A DNA stretch of 64,000 nucleotides from an uncultured Dorea sp. GTDB lineage: Bacteria > Bacillota > Clostridia > Lachnospirales > Lachnospiraceae. The notes below the pieces were generated by a model that saw only the letters and a program-made list of their open reading frames with translations, was not told where the DNA came from and ran no database searches. The position numbers and the translations under genes are program-made. The DNA is taken from contig CAMSTW010000005.1 of NCBI GenBank assembly GCA_947063855.1, positions 1 to 64,000 on the forward strand, written 5' to 3'. Positions 1-7,221 of the stretch are shown here, piece by piece (the first letter of the stretch is position 1; each line of letters opens with the position of its first letter).

Positions 1-13
1 AATCAGCCTGTAA

Positions 14-1123
14 TTATTCTCCCGCGATCTCCTTAAGTCTCTCTATGATCGGAAGGTGCTGTGTGCACTGGCTCTCACACTTGCCGCAGGCGATACATTC
101 TTTCGCAAGCTCCCGTGCAATCCCCCAGTGGCCGTCAAGCCGCTCTGCGATCGCTTCCTTCTTTCCGGTCAGGATCATCTGGTTATAAGAGTCCATATAC
201 TGCGGAATCGGGATCTCCTTCGGACATCCCTTGCAGTAAGAACAGCCCGTACACAGATTATTAAGCGCTACGCCCTTGCCTTCATACATCTTCAGGATCT
301 CATCTGCAGGATACTCCTTAAGTCCCTCTACCGCCTTTACCGCATCATCCACGTGCTTCTTCGTGGTACATCCGGCAAGCGTGACCGTGATCTCCCTGTG
401 AGACGCCACAAAACGCAGCGCCGCCTGCGGAACCGTCAGGTCCGTACCTTCCGTAAGATAAGCGAAATTCTCCGGGTTCTCCGGTATCATCCCACCGCCC
501 AGAGGATTCATGGCGGCTACGCCCATACCGCTTTTGTATGCCGCGTCGATCCCGCTCTGGCGGTAACGGTGGTTCAATGCATTATATCCGATCAGCATCC
601 CCTTAAACTTGCCGGTAGATACCACCGTCTCGATCCCGTCTCCCTGCATATGTGATGAGAAGACGATGTTCCGGATCAGTCCTTCCCTCTTCGCGTCCTC
701 GAAAAATCCATACAATGCGTCCATATGCTTCTCCCAGGATTCCAGGCTCAACATACACCACATATGATAAAAATCTATATAATCTGTTTTTAATCTGTCA
801 AGAGACATGCAAAGCCGTCTGCAAAAATCCTCCTTCGTCGGATGGTCTCCTGCATCTATTGTTCCCAGATTCGTCTTGGAAGTTACATAGACTTCACTTC
901 TTTTTACCTGTGAAAGCGCGATACCCGTCACAATCTCGCTCTTATCATCACAGTAAAACGGCGCCGTATCCCAGTAATTGATCCCTTTCTCGAATGCGTA
1001 GAGCGGAATCTGTGCACACTCCTCAAGCCTGCCCGCCTTGATATCTGCGTCGTCGTACCGCATCGTCCCAAGGCCAATGGCTGAAACCTTCATATCCGTA
1101 TTCCCATATTGCTTATAATACAT
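14..1123 (-). CDS. Aldo/keto reductase with C-terminal 4Fe-4S ferredoxin domain
   Basis: 369 residues. The N-terminal 280 residues read as an NADP-dependent aldo/keto reductase TIM barrel: GLGTMR near residue 20, WDTAPFY with the catalytic-type Asp/Tyr pair near 51-57, and TSKTNLG near 82. The last ~80 residues carry two Cys clusters (CTGCSYCKGCP and CIACGKCESQC) typical of a bacterial 2x[4Fe-4S] ferredoxin-like domain. This combination is a known family in clostridia, thought to couple carbonyl reduction to ferredoxin or flavin electron carriers; the substrate is unknown. The ATG at 1121-1123 follows a CAGGAGGGC ribosome site. Monocistronic: tRNA-Leu lies upstream on the same strand and the left neighbour is outside the window. 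Confidence 0.9.
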   Translation of the reverse strand: MYYKQYGNTDMKVSAIGLGTMRYDDADIKAGRLEECAQIPLYAFEKGINYWDTAPFYCDDKSEIVTGIALSQVKRSEVYVTSKTNLGTIDAGDHPTKEDFCRRLCMSLDRLKTDYIDFYHMWCMLSLESWEKHMDALYGFFEDAKREGLIRNIVFSSHMQGDGIETVVSTGKFKGMLIGYNALNHRYRQSGIDAAYKSGMGVAAMNPLGGGMIPENPENFAYLTEGTDLTVPQAALRFVASHREITVTLAGCTTKKHVDDAVKAVEGLKEYPADEILKMYEGKGVALNNLCTGCSYCKGCPKEIPIPQYMDSYNQMILTGKKEAIAERLDGHWGIARELAKECIACGKCESQCTQHLPIIERLKEIAGE

Positions 1124-1208
1124 CGCATGCCCTCCTGATCTTCTTCACTTTGTTCATGATATCCCGCACGATACATCCATGGCTCCATCTGCTCCCGTGC
1201 GTTTTTCT

Positions 1209-1237
1209 ATTATAACATAGTCCCGGAAAAGGGACAA
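1209..1237 (-). promoter_or_regulatory. Promoter of the aldo/keto reductase gene
   Basis: Minus-strand TTGTCC (1232-1237), 17-base spacer, TATAAT (1209-1214), about 85 bases upstream of the start codon. The spacer contains an inverted repeat GTCCC-N6-GGGAC (1220-1235), which would be well placed for a repressor operator. The promoter call rests on consensus match only. Confidence 0.6.
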
Positions 1238-1284
1238 GAAAATATCATAATTCTGTGAGGCCGGATGCCTCTTGTCCGCCACGT

Positions 1285-1330
1285 AAAAGCGGCGCGAAAT
1301 GTGAACCGCTATGGTTCTATTTCGCGCCGC
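1285..1330 (-). terminator. Intrinsic terminator of tRNA-Leu
   Basis: Perfect 12-bp inverted repeat (arms 1289-1300 and 1319-1330, GCGGCGCGAAAT) with a second GAACC/GGTTC pairing in the loop. On the minus strand it is followed by TTTTA. It begins 4 bases after the mature tRNA 3' end. Confidence 0.8.
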
Positions 1331-1334
1331 AGTA

Positions 1335-1418
1335 TGCGGATGGTGGGACTTGAACCCACACGAGGTCGCCCCCGCAAGATTTTGAGTCTTGTGCGTCTGC
1401 CATTCCGCCACATCCGCA
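1335..1418 (-). tRNA. tRNA-Leu, anticodon CAA
   Basis: 84-nt class II tRNA on the minus strand. The acceptor arms TGCGGAT/ATCCGCA pair fully. The anticodon loop CTCAAAA gives CAA, reading UUG. A long variable arm and GGTTCAAGTCC T-loop are present. CCA is not encoded. It has its own consensus promoter upstream and a terminator downstream, so it is a solo tRNA unit. Confidence 0.97.
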
Positions 1419-1448
1419 TGTGCCGGACACTTCCTGACAACGAAGTAT

Positions 1449-1477
1449 ATTATAACCGTTAATCCAATTACTGTCAA
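1449..1477 (-). promoter_or_regulatory. Promoter of tRNA-Leu
   Basis: Minus-strand TTGACA (1472-1477), 17-base spacer, TATAAT (1449-1454): a perfect sigma-A consensus 31 bases upstream of the tRNA 5' end. Confidence 0.85.
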
Positions 1478-1586
1478 TCCTTTTATTTGAAATTTCTTTC
1501 TTACTCTCTTCTTTTCCAAGACCTGCCGAAAAAGCAATACCGAAACTTCCCTTCTCCGGCAGGCCTGTCACTGGCATATCTATCTC

Positions 1587-2228
1587 TTAGAAATTATCTG
1601 ATGGGAATAAAGCGTCGTCCAATGCCGTCATATCGGACTGCTCGATATAATACACACCGTTAGAATCCGGCTTTACCGTAATCGTAACCGTGGCCGGATC
1701 GCCATAAACCGGCGCCGCAACCTTCTGTGCCATCAGATCATACATCTTCTGGAATACCATCTCCTGAATCGTGTTCTGGTCCGGAGTCTCCGTGAGGTTC
1801 TGCACCTCTTCCGTAACCGCTGCCTGCACTTCGCTCTGAAGTCCTTCAAAAGCTATGAACGGCTCTACGGTCACGTCAACCGTGTAGGCCTTGTCCCCTG
1901 CTTCCTTAGCTTCGCCGACTTCGTACTTCGCCTGCTTAATCATGTCTAAAAACAGCTGCCTGTAGCTTGCTGTCAGTTCCTCGGATAAGCCAAGGCCCGA
2001 AAAGCCCGCTTCCTGCATCGTTGCGTCAATGTTGCCCTCATACAGCTTCTGTGCTTCTTCCTTGGAAGACTTCGTCCACTCTATATACTTGTCGAACTCT
2101 CCCTTGTAGCTTGCGTCCATGATGGACTTCGCATAAGACTGCGCATCCTCCGCACTCATGCCCTTACATCCGCACAGCAATGTCATCACCATGATCAGCA
2201 GCACTGCCAGCAATCCTCTTTTCTTCAT
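1587..2228 (-). CDS. Putative lipoprotein, function unknown
   Basis: 213 residues from the ATG at 2226-2228, chosen because GGAGGAAGAATC precedes it; a longer reading to 2285 has no ribosome site. It begins MKKRGLLAVLLI and has a lipobox-like LCGC around residue 17, so it should be lipid-anchored outside the membrane. The mature part is acidic and helical (AQSYAKSIMDASYKGEF, then YEVGEAKEAGDKAYTV followed by a beta-rich C-terminal half ending in TALDDALFPSDNF). It resembles the small clostridial lipoproteins annotated as DUF5105-like, but I cannot confirm that. It has its own promoter and sits downstream of lysA. Confidence 0.8.
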   Translation of the reverse strand: MKKRGLLAVLLIMVMTLLCGCKGMSAEDAQSYAKSIMDASYKGEFDKYIEWTKSSKEEAQKLYEGNIDATMQEAGFSGLGLSEELTASYRQLFLDMIKQAKYEVGEAKEAGDKAYTVDVTVEPFIAFEGLQSEVQAAVTEEVQNLTETPDQNTIQEMVFQKMYDLMAQKVAAPVYGDPATVTITVKPDSNGVYYIEQSDMTALDDALFPSDNF

Positions 2229-2269
2229 GATTCTTCCTCCTTCACAAAATAAGGTTTTACCCGTACAAT

Positions 2270-2298
2270 ATTTTACTCCTATCATCCGTTAAAATCAA
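2270..2298 (-). promoter_or_regulatory. Promoter of the lipoprotein gene
   Basis: Minus-strand TTGATT (2293-2298), 17-base spacer, TAAAAT (2270-2275), about 40 bases ahead of the lipoprotein start, in the gap after lysA. Confidence 0.55.
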
Positions 2299-2313
2299 CA
2301 CTTGACAGACATT

Positions 2314-3585
2314 TTATTTCACCAAATTTCTACCAATCTCGAAACAGTCAAAGGTGGCAAAATAATCTGCCGGCGTCTCCGCCCGCCGTATCAGACGCAC
2401 CGTCCCGTCTTCTTTCAGCAGAAGCTCTGCGGACTTTAACTTGCCGTTATAGTTATACCCCATGGCAAAACCGTGCGCTCCGGTATCATGGATTACCAGA
2501 AGGTCTCCGGTGTCGATCACGGGCAACATACGGTCGATGGCAAACTTGTCATTGTTCTCGCACAGGGAACCCGCAATGTCATACTTGTGGTCGCAGGGTT
2601 CATTCTCCTTCCCCATTACCGTAATATGATGGTACGCCCCGTACATGGCCGGGCGCATCAGGTTGACGGCGCAGGCGTCCACGCCTATGTACTCCTTGTG
2701 GGTATGCTTCTGATGGATCGCCTTCGTGACCAGACACCCGTAAGGCCCCATCATGAAACGGCCAAGCTCCGTGTAGATGGCGACGTCCCCCATCCCCTCC
2801 GGCACCAGTACCTCTTCATATACCCTGCGGACCCCGTCGCCGATCATGCGGATATCGTTAGGCTCCTGATCCGGCGTATAGGGAATCCCGATGCCTCCTG
2901 ACAGGTTGATAAACCGGATATGTACCCCCGTCTCCTTCTTAAGCTTCACCGCTGTCTCGAACAGGATCTTCGCAAGCATCGGATAGTATTCGTTCGTTAC
3001 CGTGTTGCTTGCCAGGAAGGCGTGGATCCCGAACTCCCTGGCGCCCTTTTCCTTCAGTATCTTAAATGCATCGAACAGCTGCGCCGTCGTCATGCCGTAC
3101 TTGGCGTCTCCCGGATTATCCATGATATCATTGCTGATCTTGAACAGGCCGCCCGGATTATACCTGCAGCTTATGGTCTCTGGAATATGCCCGATGGTCT
3201 TCTCCAGGAAATCAATATGGGTGATATCGTCCAGATTGATGATCGCCCCCAATTGGTCTGCATAGGCAAATTCTTCGGCAGGCGTATCATTGGAGGAGAA
3301 CATGATATCCTCTCCCGCCGCCCCCACTGCTTCCGAGAGCATCAGCTCCGTATAGGAGGAGCAGTCGCACCCGCAGCCGTATTCCCTCAGAATATTAATC
3401 AGGAAGGGATTCGGCGTCGCCTTGACGGCAAAATATTCCTTATATCCCTCATTCCAGGAAAATGCTTCCTTTAAAGCCTTTATATTCTTCCGGATGCCTC
3501 TCTCGTCATACAGATGAAAGGGCGTGGGATACTCCTTCACAATCTCTTCCAGCTGTTCCTTTGTCACAAATGTCTCTTTCTTCAT
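2314..3585 (-). CDS. lysA: Diaminopimelate decarboxylase-type PLP enzyme
   Basis: 423 residues, the usual length for fold-type III PLP decarboxylases. The N-terminal alanine-racemase-like barrel shows the PLP lysine in YFAVKATPNP (near residue 54), CDCSSYTEL, the glycine-rich phosphate loop SGGIGIPY, and ELGRFMMGPYG. The C-terminal barrel has CENNDKFAIDR, aligned with the usual CESSD segment that supplies the partner-subunit cysteine, and DTGAHGFAMGYNYNG. The likely reaction is meso-diaminopimelate to lysine plus CO2; a related amino-acid decarboxylase is possible because the CESSD motif is divergent. The start lies 2 bases after the stop of the TrmB-type regulator, so the two are co-transcribed and the regulator probably controls this gene. 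Confidence 0.82.
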   Translation of the reverse strand: MKKETFVTKEQLEEIVKEYPTPFHLYDERGIRKNIKALKEAFSWNEGYKEYFAVKATPNPFLINILREYGCGCDCSSYTELMLSEAVGAAGEDIMFSSNDTPAEEFAYADQLGAIINLDDITHIDFLEKTIGHIPETISCRYNPGGLFKISNDIMDNPGDAKYGMTTAQLFDAFKILKEKGAREFGIHAFLASNTVTNEYYPMLAKILFETAVKLKKETGVHIRFINLSGGIGIPYTPDQEPNDIRMIGDGVRRVYEEVLVPEGMGDVAIYTELGRFMMGPYGCLVTKAIHQKHTHKEYIGVDACAVNLMRPAMYGAYHHITVMGKENEPCDHKYDIAGSLCENNDKFAIDRMLPVIDTGDLLVIHDTGAHGFAMGYNYNGKLKSAELLLKEDGTVRLIRRAETPADYFATFDCFEIGRNLVK

Positions 3586-3587
3586 CC

Positions 3588-4313
3588 CTACTGATTCTCC
3601 TCTCGCATTGATAAAAGCTTTATCTCGTTGGAAAGCGCGGTCTTATATAGCTCCACGAAATTCTGCTGTCCCGAATACAGGCAGGTGTTCATGCTCCCCT
3701 CGCCATACTCGCCTGTAAGGACGTATCTGGAATCCGCGATCACGCCGATGCGCGTCCCTCTGTCCTCTCCTATGTATACCTTGGCCCTTCCGAAAGTGGT
3801 GGGCTGGTCTGTGATGATCACCACCTGCTTTTTGTCCGACGTAAGCTGCTGCAGCTCTCCCACAAGCAGCAGCAGATAGTTCCGCGTCAGGCTGATATAG
3901 ACCCGCTCTTCCACATTCTTAAGAATATTGCGTACCTTATCCAGGATATGTCCGGCTCCCTCGATGGTGATATATCCGTCCACATAGGTCTTCTCCGAAG
4001 GAATATGCTCCACCAGCCACTTCCTGGATTCCTCAAGCCTCCGGATCCGGTTCCGGCAGAACTCATCGGGCGGCACCGGGACATATTTCCTCGTATGGCC
4101 CTCTTCCACCAGATAAGCCGCGCCCTTCTCTGTCATATTCGCCAGTGAATTATACGCGTTGGATCTGGATATCCCGGTCTGCTTGGCCACCTCATACCCC
4201 GTGACCTTCCCCTCGGTCAGCAGACACTGGTATATACTTGCCTCCTGCCGCGTAAGCCCGAATTCCATCAGGCTCTCTGTAAATGTCGTTTGCTCCAATT
4301 CCTCACTCCTCAT
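3588..4313 (-). CDS. TrmB-family transcriptional regulator
   Basis: Up to 241 residues. A winged helix-turn-helix at residues 15-75 (LTRQEASIYQCLL, then VAKQTGISRSNAYNSLANM) matches TrmB/sugar-type regulators. The C-terminal part (from GYITIEGAGHILDKV) resembles the phospholipase-D-like effector half seen in such proteins. The ATG at 4313 has a poor ribosome site; a TTG at 4296-4298 is preceded by AGGAGTGAGGAA and could be the real start (236 residues). It is directly followed by lysA. A strong promoter with an inverted repeat lies upstream, consistent with autoregulation. The effector is unknown; lysine or diaminopimelate is a guess from context. Confidence 0.8.
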   Translation of the reverse strand: MRSEELEQTTFTESLMEFGLTRQEASIYQCLLTEGKVTGYEVAKQTGISRSNAYNSLANMTEKGAAYLVEEGHTRKYVPVPPDEFCRNRIRRLEESRKWLVEHIPSEKTYVDGYITIEGAGHILDKVRNILKNVEERVYISLTRNYLLLLVGELQQLTSDKKQVVIITDQPTTFGRAKVYIGEDRGTRIGVIADSRYVLTGEYGEGSMNTCLYSGQQNFVELYKTALSNEIKLLSMREENQ

Positions 4314-4444
4314 TCCCCGATCTGTTGCATATGGATCACTACCTGTTTGAACCGCCGGCAGACTGTCAAATTAAAGAGCCTTTGTAAGACAGGCCCTGCA
4401 GACGCAAGGTATTGCCGGATAATCCTGTGTTCCGGTATTTAGTA

Positions 4445-4459
4445 GTTCTCACAGGGAAC
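4445..4459. promoter_or_regulatory. Inverted repeat, candidate operator of the TrmB-type regulator
   Basis: GTTCTC-ACA-GGGAAC, an imperfect palindrome lying immediately downstream of the -10 box (4460-4465) of the regulator-lysA promoter. This is a position where binding would block initiation. No binding data; inferred from placement. Confidence 0.4.
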
Positions 4460-4489
4460 ACTATAATACAAAAATATACGTCGTGTCAA
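4460..4489 (-). promoter_or_regulatory. Promoter of the TrmB-lysA operon
   Basis: Minus-strand TTGACA (4484-4489), 18-base spacer, TATAGT (4460-4465), 147 bases upstream of the regulator ATG. Confidence 0.65.
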
Positions 4490-4550
4490 CCATTTTGAAT
4501 ATATTTCTCAAAATAAAGGGCATCCTGTGGGGAATGAATTTCCTATATCA

Positions 4551-4597
4551 CAAAAAGAGACCGTCGGGAAATGACCATACAAATATCCATTCCCGAC
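4551..4597 (-). terminator. Intrinsic terminator of pyruvate kinase gene
   Basis: Inverted repeat GTCGGGAAATG / CATTCCCGAC (4563-4597, one bulge), followed on the minus strand by GGTCTCTTTTTG. It lies 23 bases after the pyk stop codon. Confidence 0.75.
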
Positions 4598-4619
4598 AGT
4601 CCCTTATGCAGACTGCCTG

Positions 4620-6056
4620 CTATTCAATCACTGTAATTCTCATTATGTTGCTGGCTCCGCCGCGTTCTGCAGTTACGTTGGCGGCCGGGATTCCTGCAGT
4701 CAGTACCACAATATCTCCCGCCTCTGCCATCTGCTTGGCGCATACCAGGTCGATGGCGCCGTTGCAGACATCCTCCGTAGAGCTTAAGTGGATGGACTTC
4801 AGCGGAATGATTCCCCAGTATAACTGCATCCTGCGCAGTGTCGCCTCGTTCGGAGTCACGCCGATGATATCCATACGCGGCTTGAACTTGGATACTACTC
4901 TGGCCGTCACGCCTGACACCGTCGGAGTTATGATGCATCTTGCCCGCAGGTTGTTGGCCGTAGTCACTGCGGCATGGCATAACGCGCTTGAGGTGCTCTT
5001 CATGTGGTGCGCCTCTGTCCTCTTCATCATCACATCATAATCCAGATGCTGTTCCGTATCCTTCACGATATGCACCATCATCTGCAGCGCTTCTACCGGA
5101 TACTTGCCCTGGGCTGTCTCGCCTGAAAGCATCACGGCATCTGTGCCGTCATAGACGGCGTTGGCCACATCTGTCACCTCCGCCCTGGTCGGACGCGGAT
5201 TACGCATCATGGAATCCAGCATCTGGGTCGCGGTGATAACCGGCTTATAATTCTCGTTACACTTCTGGATGATCATCTTCTGCAGATACGGAACCTCCTC
5301 GGCGGGAATCTCCACACCCAGATCGCCGCGGGCGATCATGATTCCATCCGCACACCGGATGATCTCGTCGATATTCTTGATCCCTTCGGCATTCTCAATC
5401 TTGGCGATAATCGGGATATTCGGCGCCTTGCACTCCTTAAGGAACGCCCGGATCTCAAGGATACACTCCGCGTTACGCACGAAAGAGGCGGCAATGAAGT
5501 CTATCTGCTGCTCGGCTCCAAAACGGATGTCCTCCCGGTCCTTCTCCGTGATTGCCGGCAGCCTTACCGGAACATTGGGCACATTGACGCCCTTACGTTC
5601 GCCAAGCTCGCCTCCGTTCACGACCGTACAGACAATCTCCTGTCCGTTCTTCGCCTTGACGCGCAGGCCGATCAGCCCGTCGTCAATCAGAATGGTGCTT
5701 CCCACCTGGACGTCATTCACAAGACCTTCATATGTAATAGATACCTTCCCGGCATCCCCGGTCAACTCCTCGGCCGTCAGAACAAAGGTATCTCCCTCGT
5801 TCAGCACAACCTTCTTCCCATCCTTCAGGACGCCCGTACGTATCTCAGGTCCTTTGGTATCCAGAAGAATCGCGATTGGTTTCCCTTCCTCGTCACGGAT
5901 CCTCTTAAGTCTGTCCATCCGTGCCTTCTGCTCTTCATGCGTCCCGTGAGAAAAGTTGAATCTGGCGATATCCATGCCTTTTTGAACCAGGCTCCTCATC
6001 AGCTCATCATCGTCTGTCCGCGGTCCAAGCGTACATATGATCTTTGTCTTCTTCAT
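4620..6056 (-). CDS. pyk: Pyruvate kinase
   Basis: 478 residues from the ATG at 6054-6056, which follows AGGAGGAAGACGAAACG; the longer open frame to 6212 lacks such a site. Hallmarks: MKKTKIICTLGPRTDD, FNFSHGTHEEQ, LDTKGPEIRTG, ENAEGIKNIDEI, MIARGDLGVEIP (catalytic loop) and TATQMLDSMMRNPRPTRAE, then the C-terminal regulatory domain with TPTVSGVTARVVSKFKPR. It catalyses the last glycolytic step (phosphoenolpyruvate + ADP to pyruvate + ATP) in the cytosol. It lacks the extra C-terminal PEP-utiliser-like domain of Bacillus Pyk (about 585 residues), as in other short clostridial forms. Monocistronic, with a terminator behind it. Confidence 0.97.
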   Translation of the reverse strand: MKKTKIICTLGPRTDDDELMRSLVQKGMDIARFNFSHGTHEEQKARMDRLKRIRDEEGKPIAILLDTKGPEIRTGVLKDGKKVVLNEGDTFVLTAEELTGDAGKVSITYEGLVNDVQVGSTILIDDGLIGLRVKAKNGQEIVCTVVNGGELGERKGVNVPNVPVRLPAITEKDREDIRFGAEQQIDFIAASFVRNAECILEIRAFLKECKAPNIPIIAKIENAEGIKNIDEIIRCADGIMIARGDLGVEIPAEEVPYLQKMIIQKCNENYKPVITATQMLDSMMRNPRPTRAEVTDVANAVYDGTDAVMLSGETAQGKYPVEALQMMVHIVKDTEQHLDYDVMMKRTEAHHMKSTSSALCHAAVTTANNLRARCIITPTVSGVTARVVSKFKPRMDIIGVTPNEATLRRMQLYWGIIPLKSIHLSSTEDVCNGAIDLVCAKQMAEAGDIVVLTAGIPAANVTAERGGASNIMRITVIE

Positions 6057-6142
6057 CGTTTCGTCTTCCTCCTGCCATATAATTTGTGACTGTCCCGACA
6101 ACATTCCGACAAAAGAAATCCCCCCTCGCCGTATTACTGCTG

Positions 6143-7018
6143 TCACTTGACATGTGTATGTGTGAACAGATGGTCCTGACAGTATTCGTAATTGCCGCTG
6201 CACTTGGAGCAATAACGAAATTCCAGATTCGGATCATCCAGTTCAGTCCTCTTACAGATGGCGCACATATGCCTTGCGCCGTTGGTATACATCTGAACCG
6301 GCCGCTGCGCCCTCCTGATATTCTGCTGAAATTCTCTCTTACGCCTGCGCTGCTGCGGTGAATACGGTCTCATATTCCTCGATCCCAGGAAGAAGATCAG
6401 GAAATTAAGAAGCGACACCACCGCCTCCATCGCGCTTGCTTTATAATATACGCCGTACAGGGCGTTCCCGCCGTACGCCGGAAGAAACGCCTGGATAACA
6501 GGATATATGAAGTACAGGCCGTCAATCAGCGCCAGATACTTGACCTTCACCGGAACCACGAAAAACACCAGAAACTGTACATCCGGATAGAGCGCGGCAA
6601 AGGCAAAGAACAAGGACATATTCAGATACCAGATCGACATCGGAAACACAAGCCCCGTAACCGCATATACCAGCAGCGCCGCAATCACATGGAACAACAT
6701 CCCGGAAAAGAAATAGAGATTGAACCGGAAGGCTCCCCACGCCTGCTCCAGATGCTGGCCGATCATATAATACAGGTATAACGCAAACACAATGAAGATC
6801 AGACTGTCGGACGGAGGCTGGATGATAAAGGTCACGATCCTCCACACCTGCCCGTGCAGGACCGCCTGTGCATCCAGGCTCAGATACCGGTAATAAAATT
6901 CCGGGTTCACAATATTCAGAACGAATCCCGCCGCATAAAGTATAATAATATAATACATGAGATTGGGGACCGCGTATCTTCCAAACTTCCGTTCCAGCTT
7001 TGACAGCCAATTATCCAT
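6143..7018 (-). CDS. Rhomboid-fold membrane protein, catalytically dead, with C-terminal zinc ribbon
   Basis: 291 residues. About six membrane segments cover residues 15-225. It has rhomboid structural signatures: the L1-loop WR motif (GQVWRIVTFI, near 56) and GQHLEQAWGAFRF (near 88), the E/G signature of helix 2. The GxSG serine motif of helix 4 is replaced by WYLNMSLFFAF, and the helix-6 histidine is absent (VVSLLNFLIFFLG), so it cannot be a serine protease. After a basic stretch (RRRKREFQQNIRRAQR), CAICKRTELDDP and YCSKCSGNYEYC suggest a zinc ribbon facing the cytosol. AAGGAGAGC precedes the ATG. It diverges from the activase gene; pyk lies 86 bases downstream. I infer a binding or chaperone-like pseudoprotease role. 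Confidence 0.75.
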   Translation of the reverse strand: MDNWLSKLERKFGRYAVPNLMYYIIILYAAGFVLNIVNPEFYYRYLSLDAQAVLHGQVWRIVTFIIQPPSDSLIFIVFALYLYYMIGQHLEQAWGAFRFNLYFFSGMLFHVIAALLVYAVTGLVFPMSIWYLNMSLFFAFAALYPDVQFLVFFVVPVKVKYLALIDGLYFIYPVIQAFLPAYGGNALYGVYYKASAMEAVVSLLNFLIFFLGSRNMRPYSPQQRRRKREFQQNIRRAQRPVQMYTNGARHMCAICKRTELDDPNLEFRYCSKCSGNYEYCQDHLFTHTHVK

Positions 7019-7076
7019 AAATGCTCTCCTTAACTATATCTTAACAGTTCCTTAACATGACTTCTACACTGTTATA

Positions 7077-7105
7077 ATTCTACCGTTTTACGCGGTGTTT
7101 GTCAA
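7077..7105 (-). promoter_or_regulatory. Promoter of the pseudo-rhomboid gene
   Basis: Minus-strand TTGACA (7100-7105), 17-base spacer, TAGAAT (7077-7082), about 60 bases before the start codon. Confidence 0.7.
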
Positions 7106-7156
7106 TTCTGCTATGGAACTTTACAACATTTTTATATTTCTCTAGCATTTTCTTAA

Positions 7157-7185
7157 TTGTTATTTTAAATTTTTTGTCGTATAAT
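7157..7185 (+). promoter_or_regulatory. Promoter of the activase-like gene
   Basis: TTGTTA (7157-7162), 17-base spacer, TATAAT (7180-7185), 36 bases ahead of the ATG at 7222. It is divergent from the rhomboid promoter, with the two -35 boxes 52 bases apart. Confidence 0.65.
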
Positions 7186-7221
7186 GTTACAGGTTATATA
7201 GTACCACAAAGGAGTTATGAT

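Noticed and set aside
1317-1577. 86-residue reading frame over the tRNA-Leu region
   Set aside because: It is read through the tRNA and its promoter; no ribosome site.
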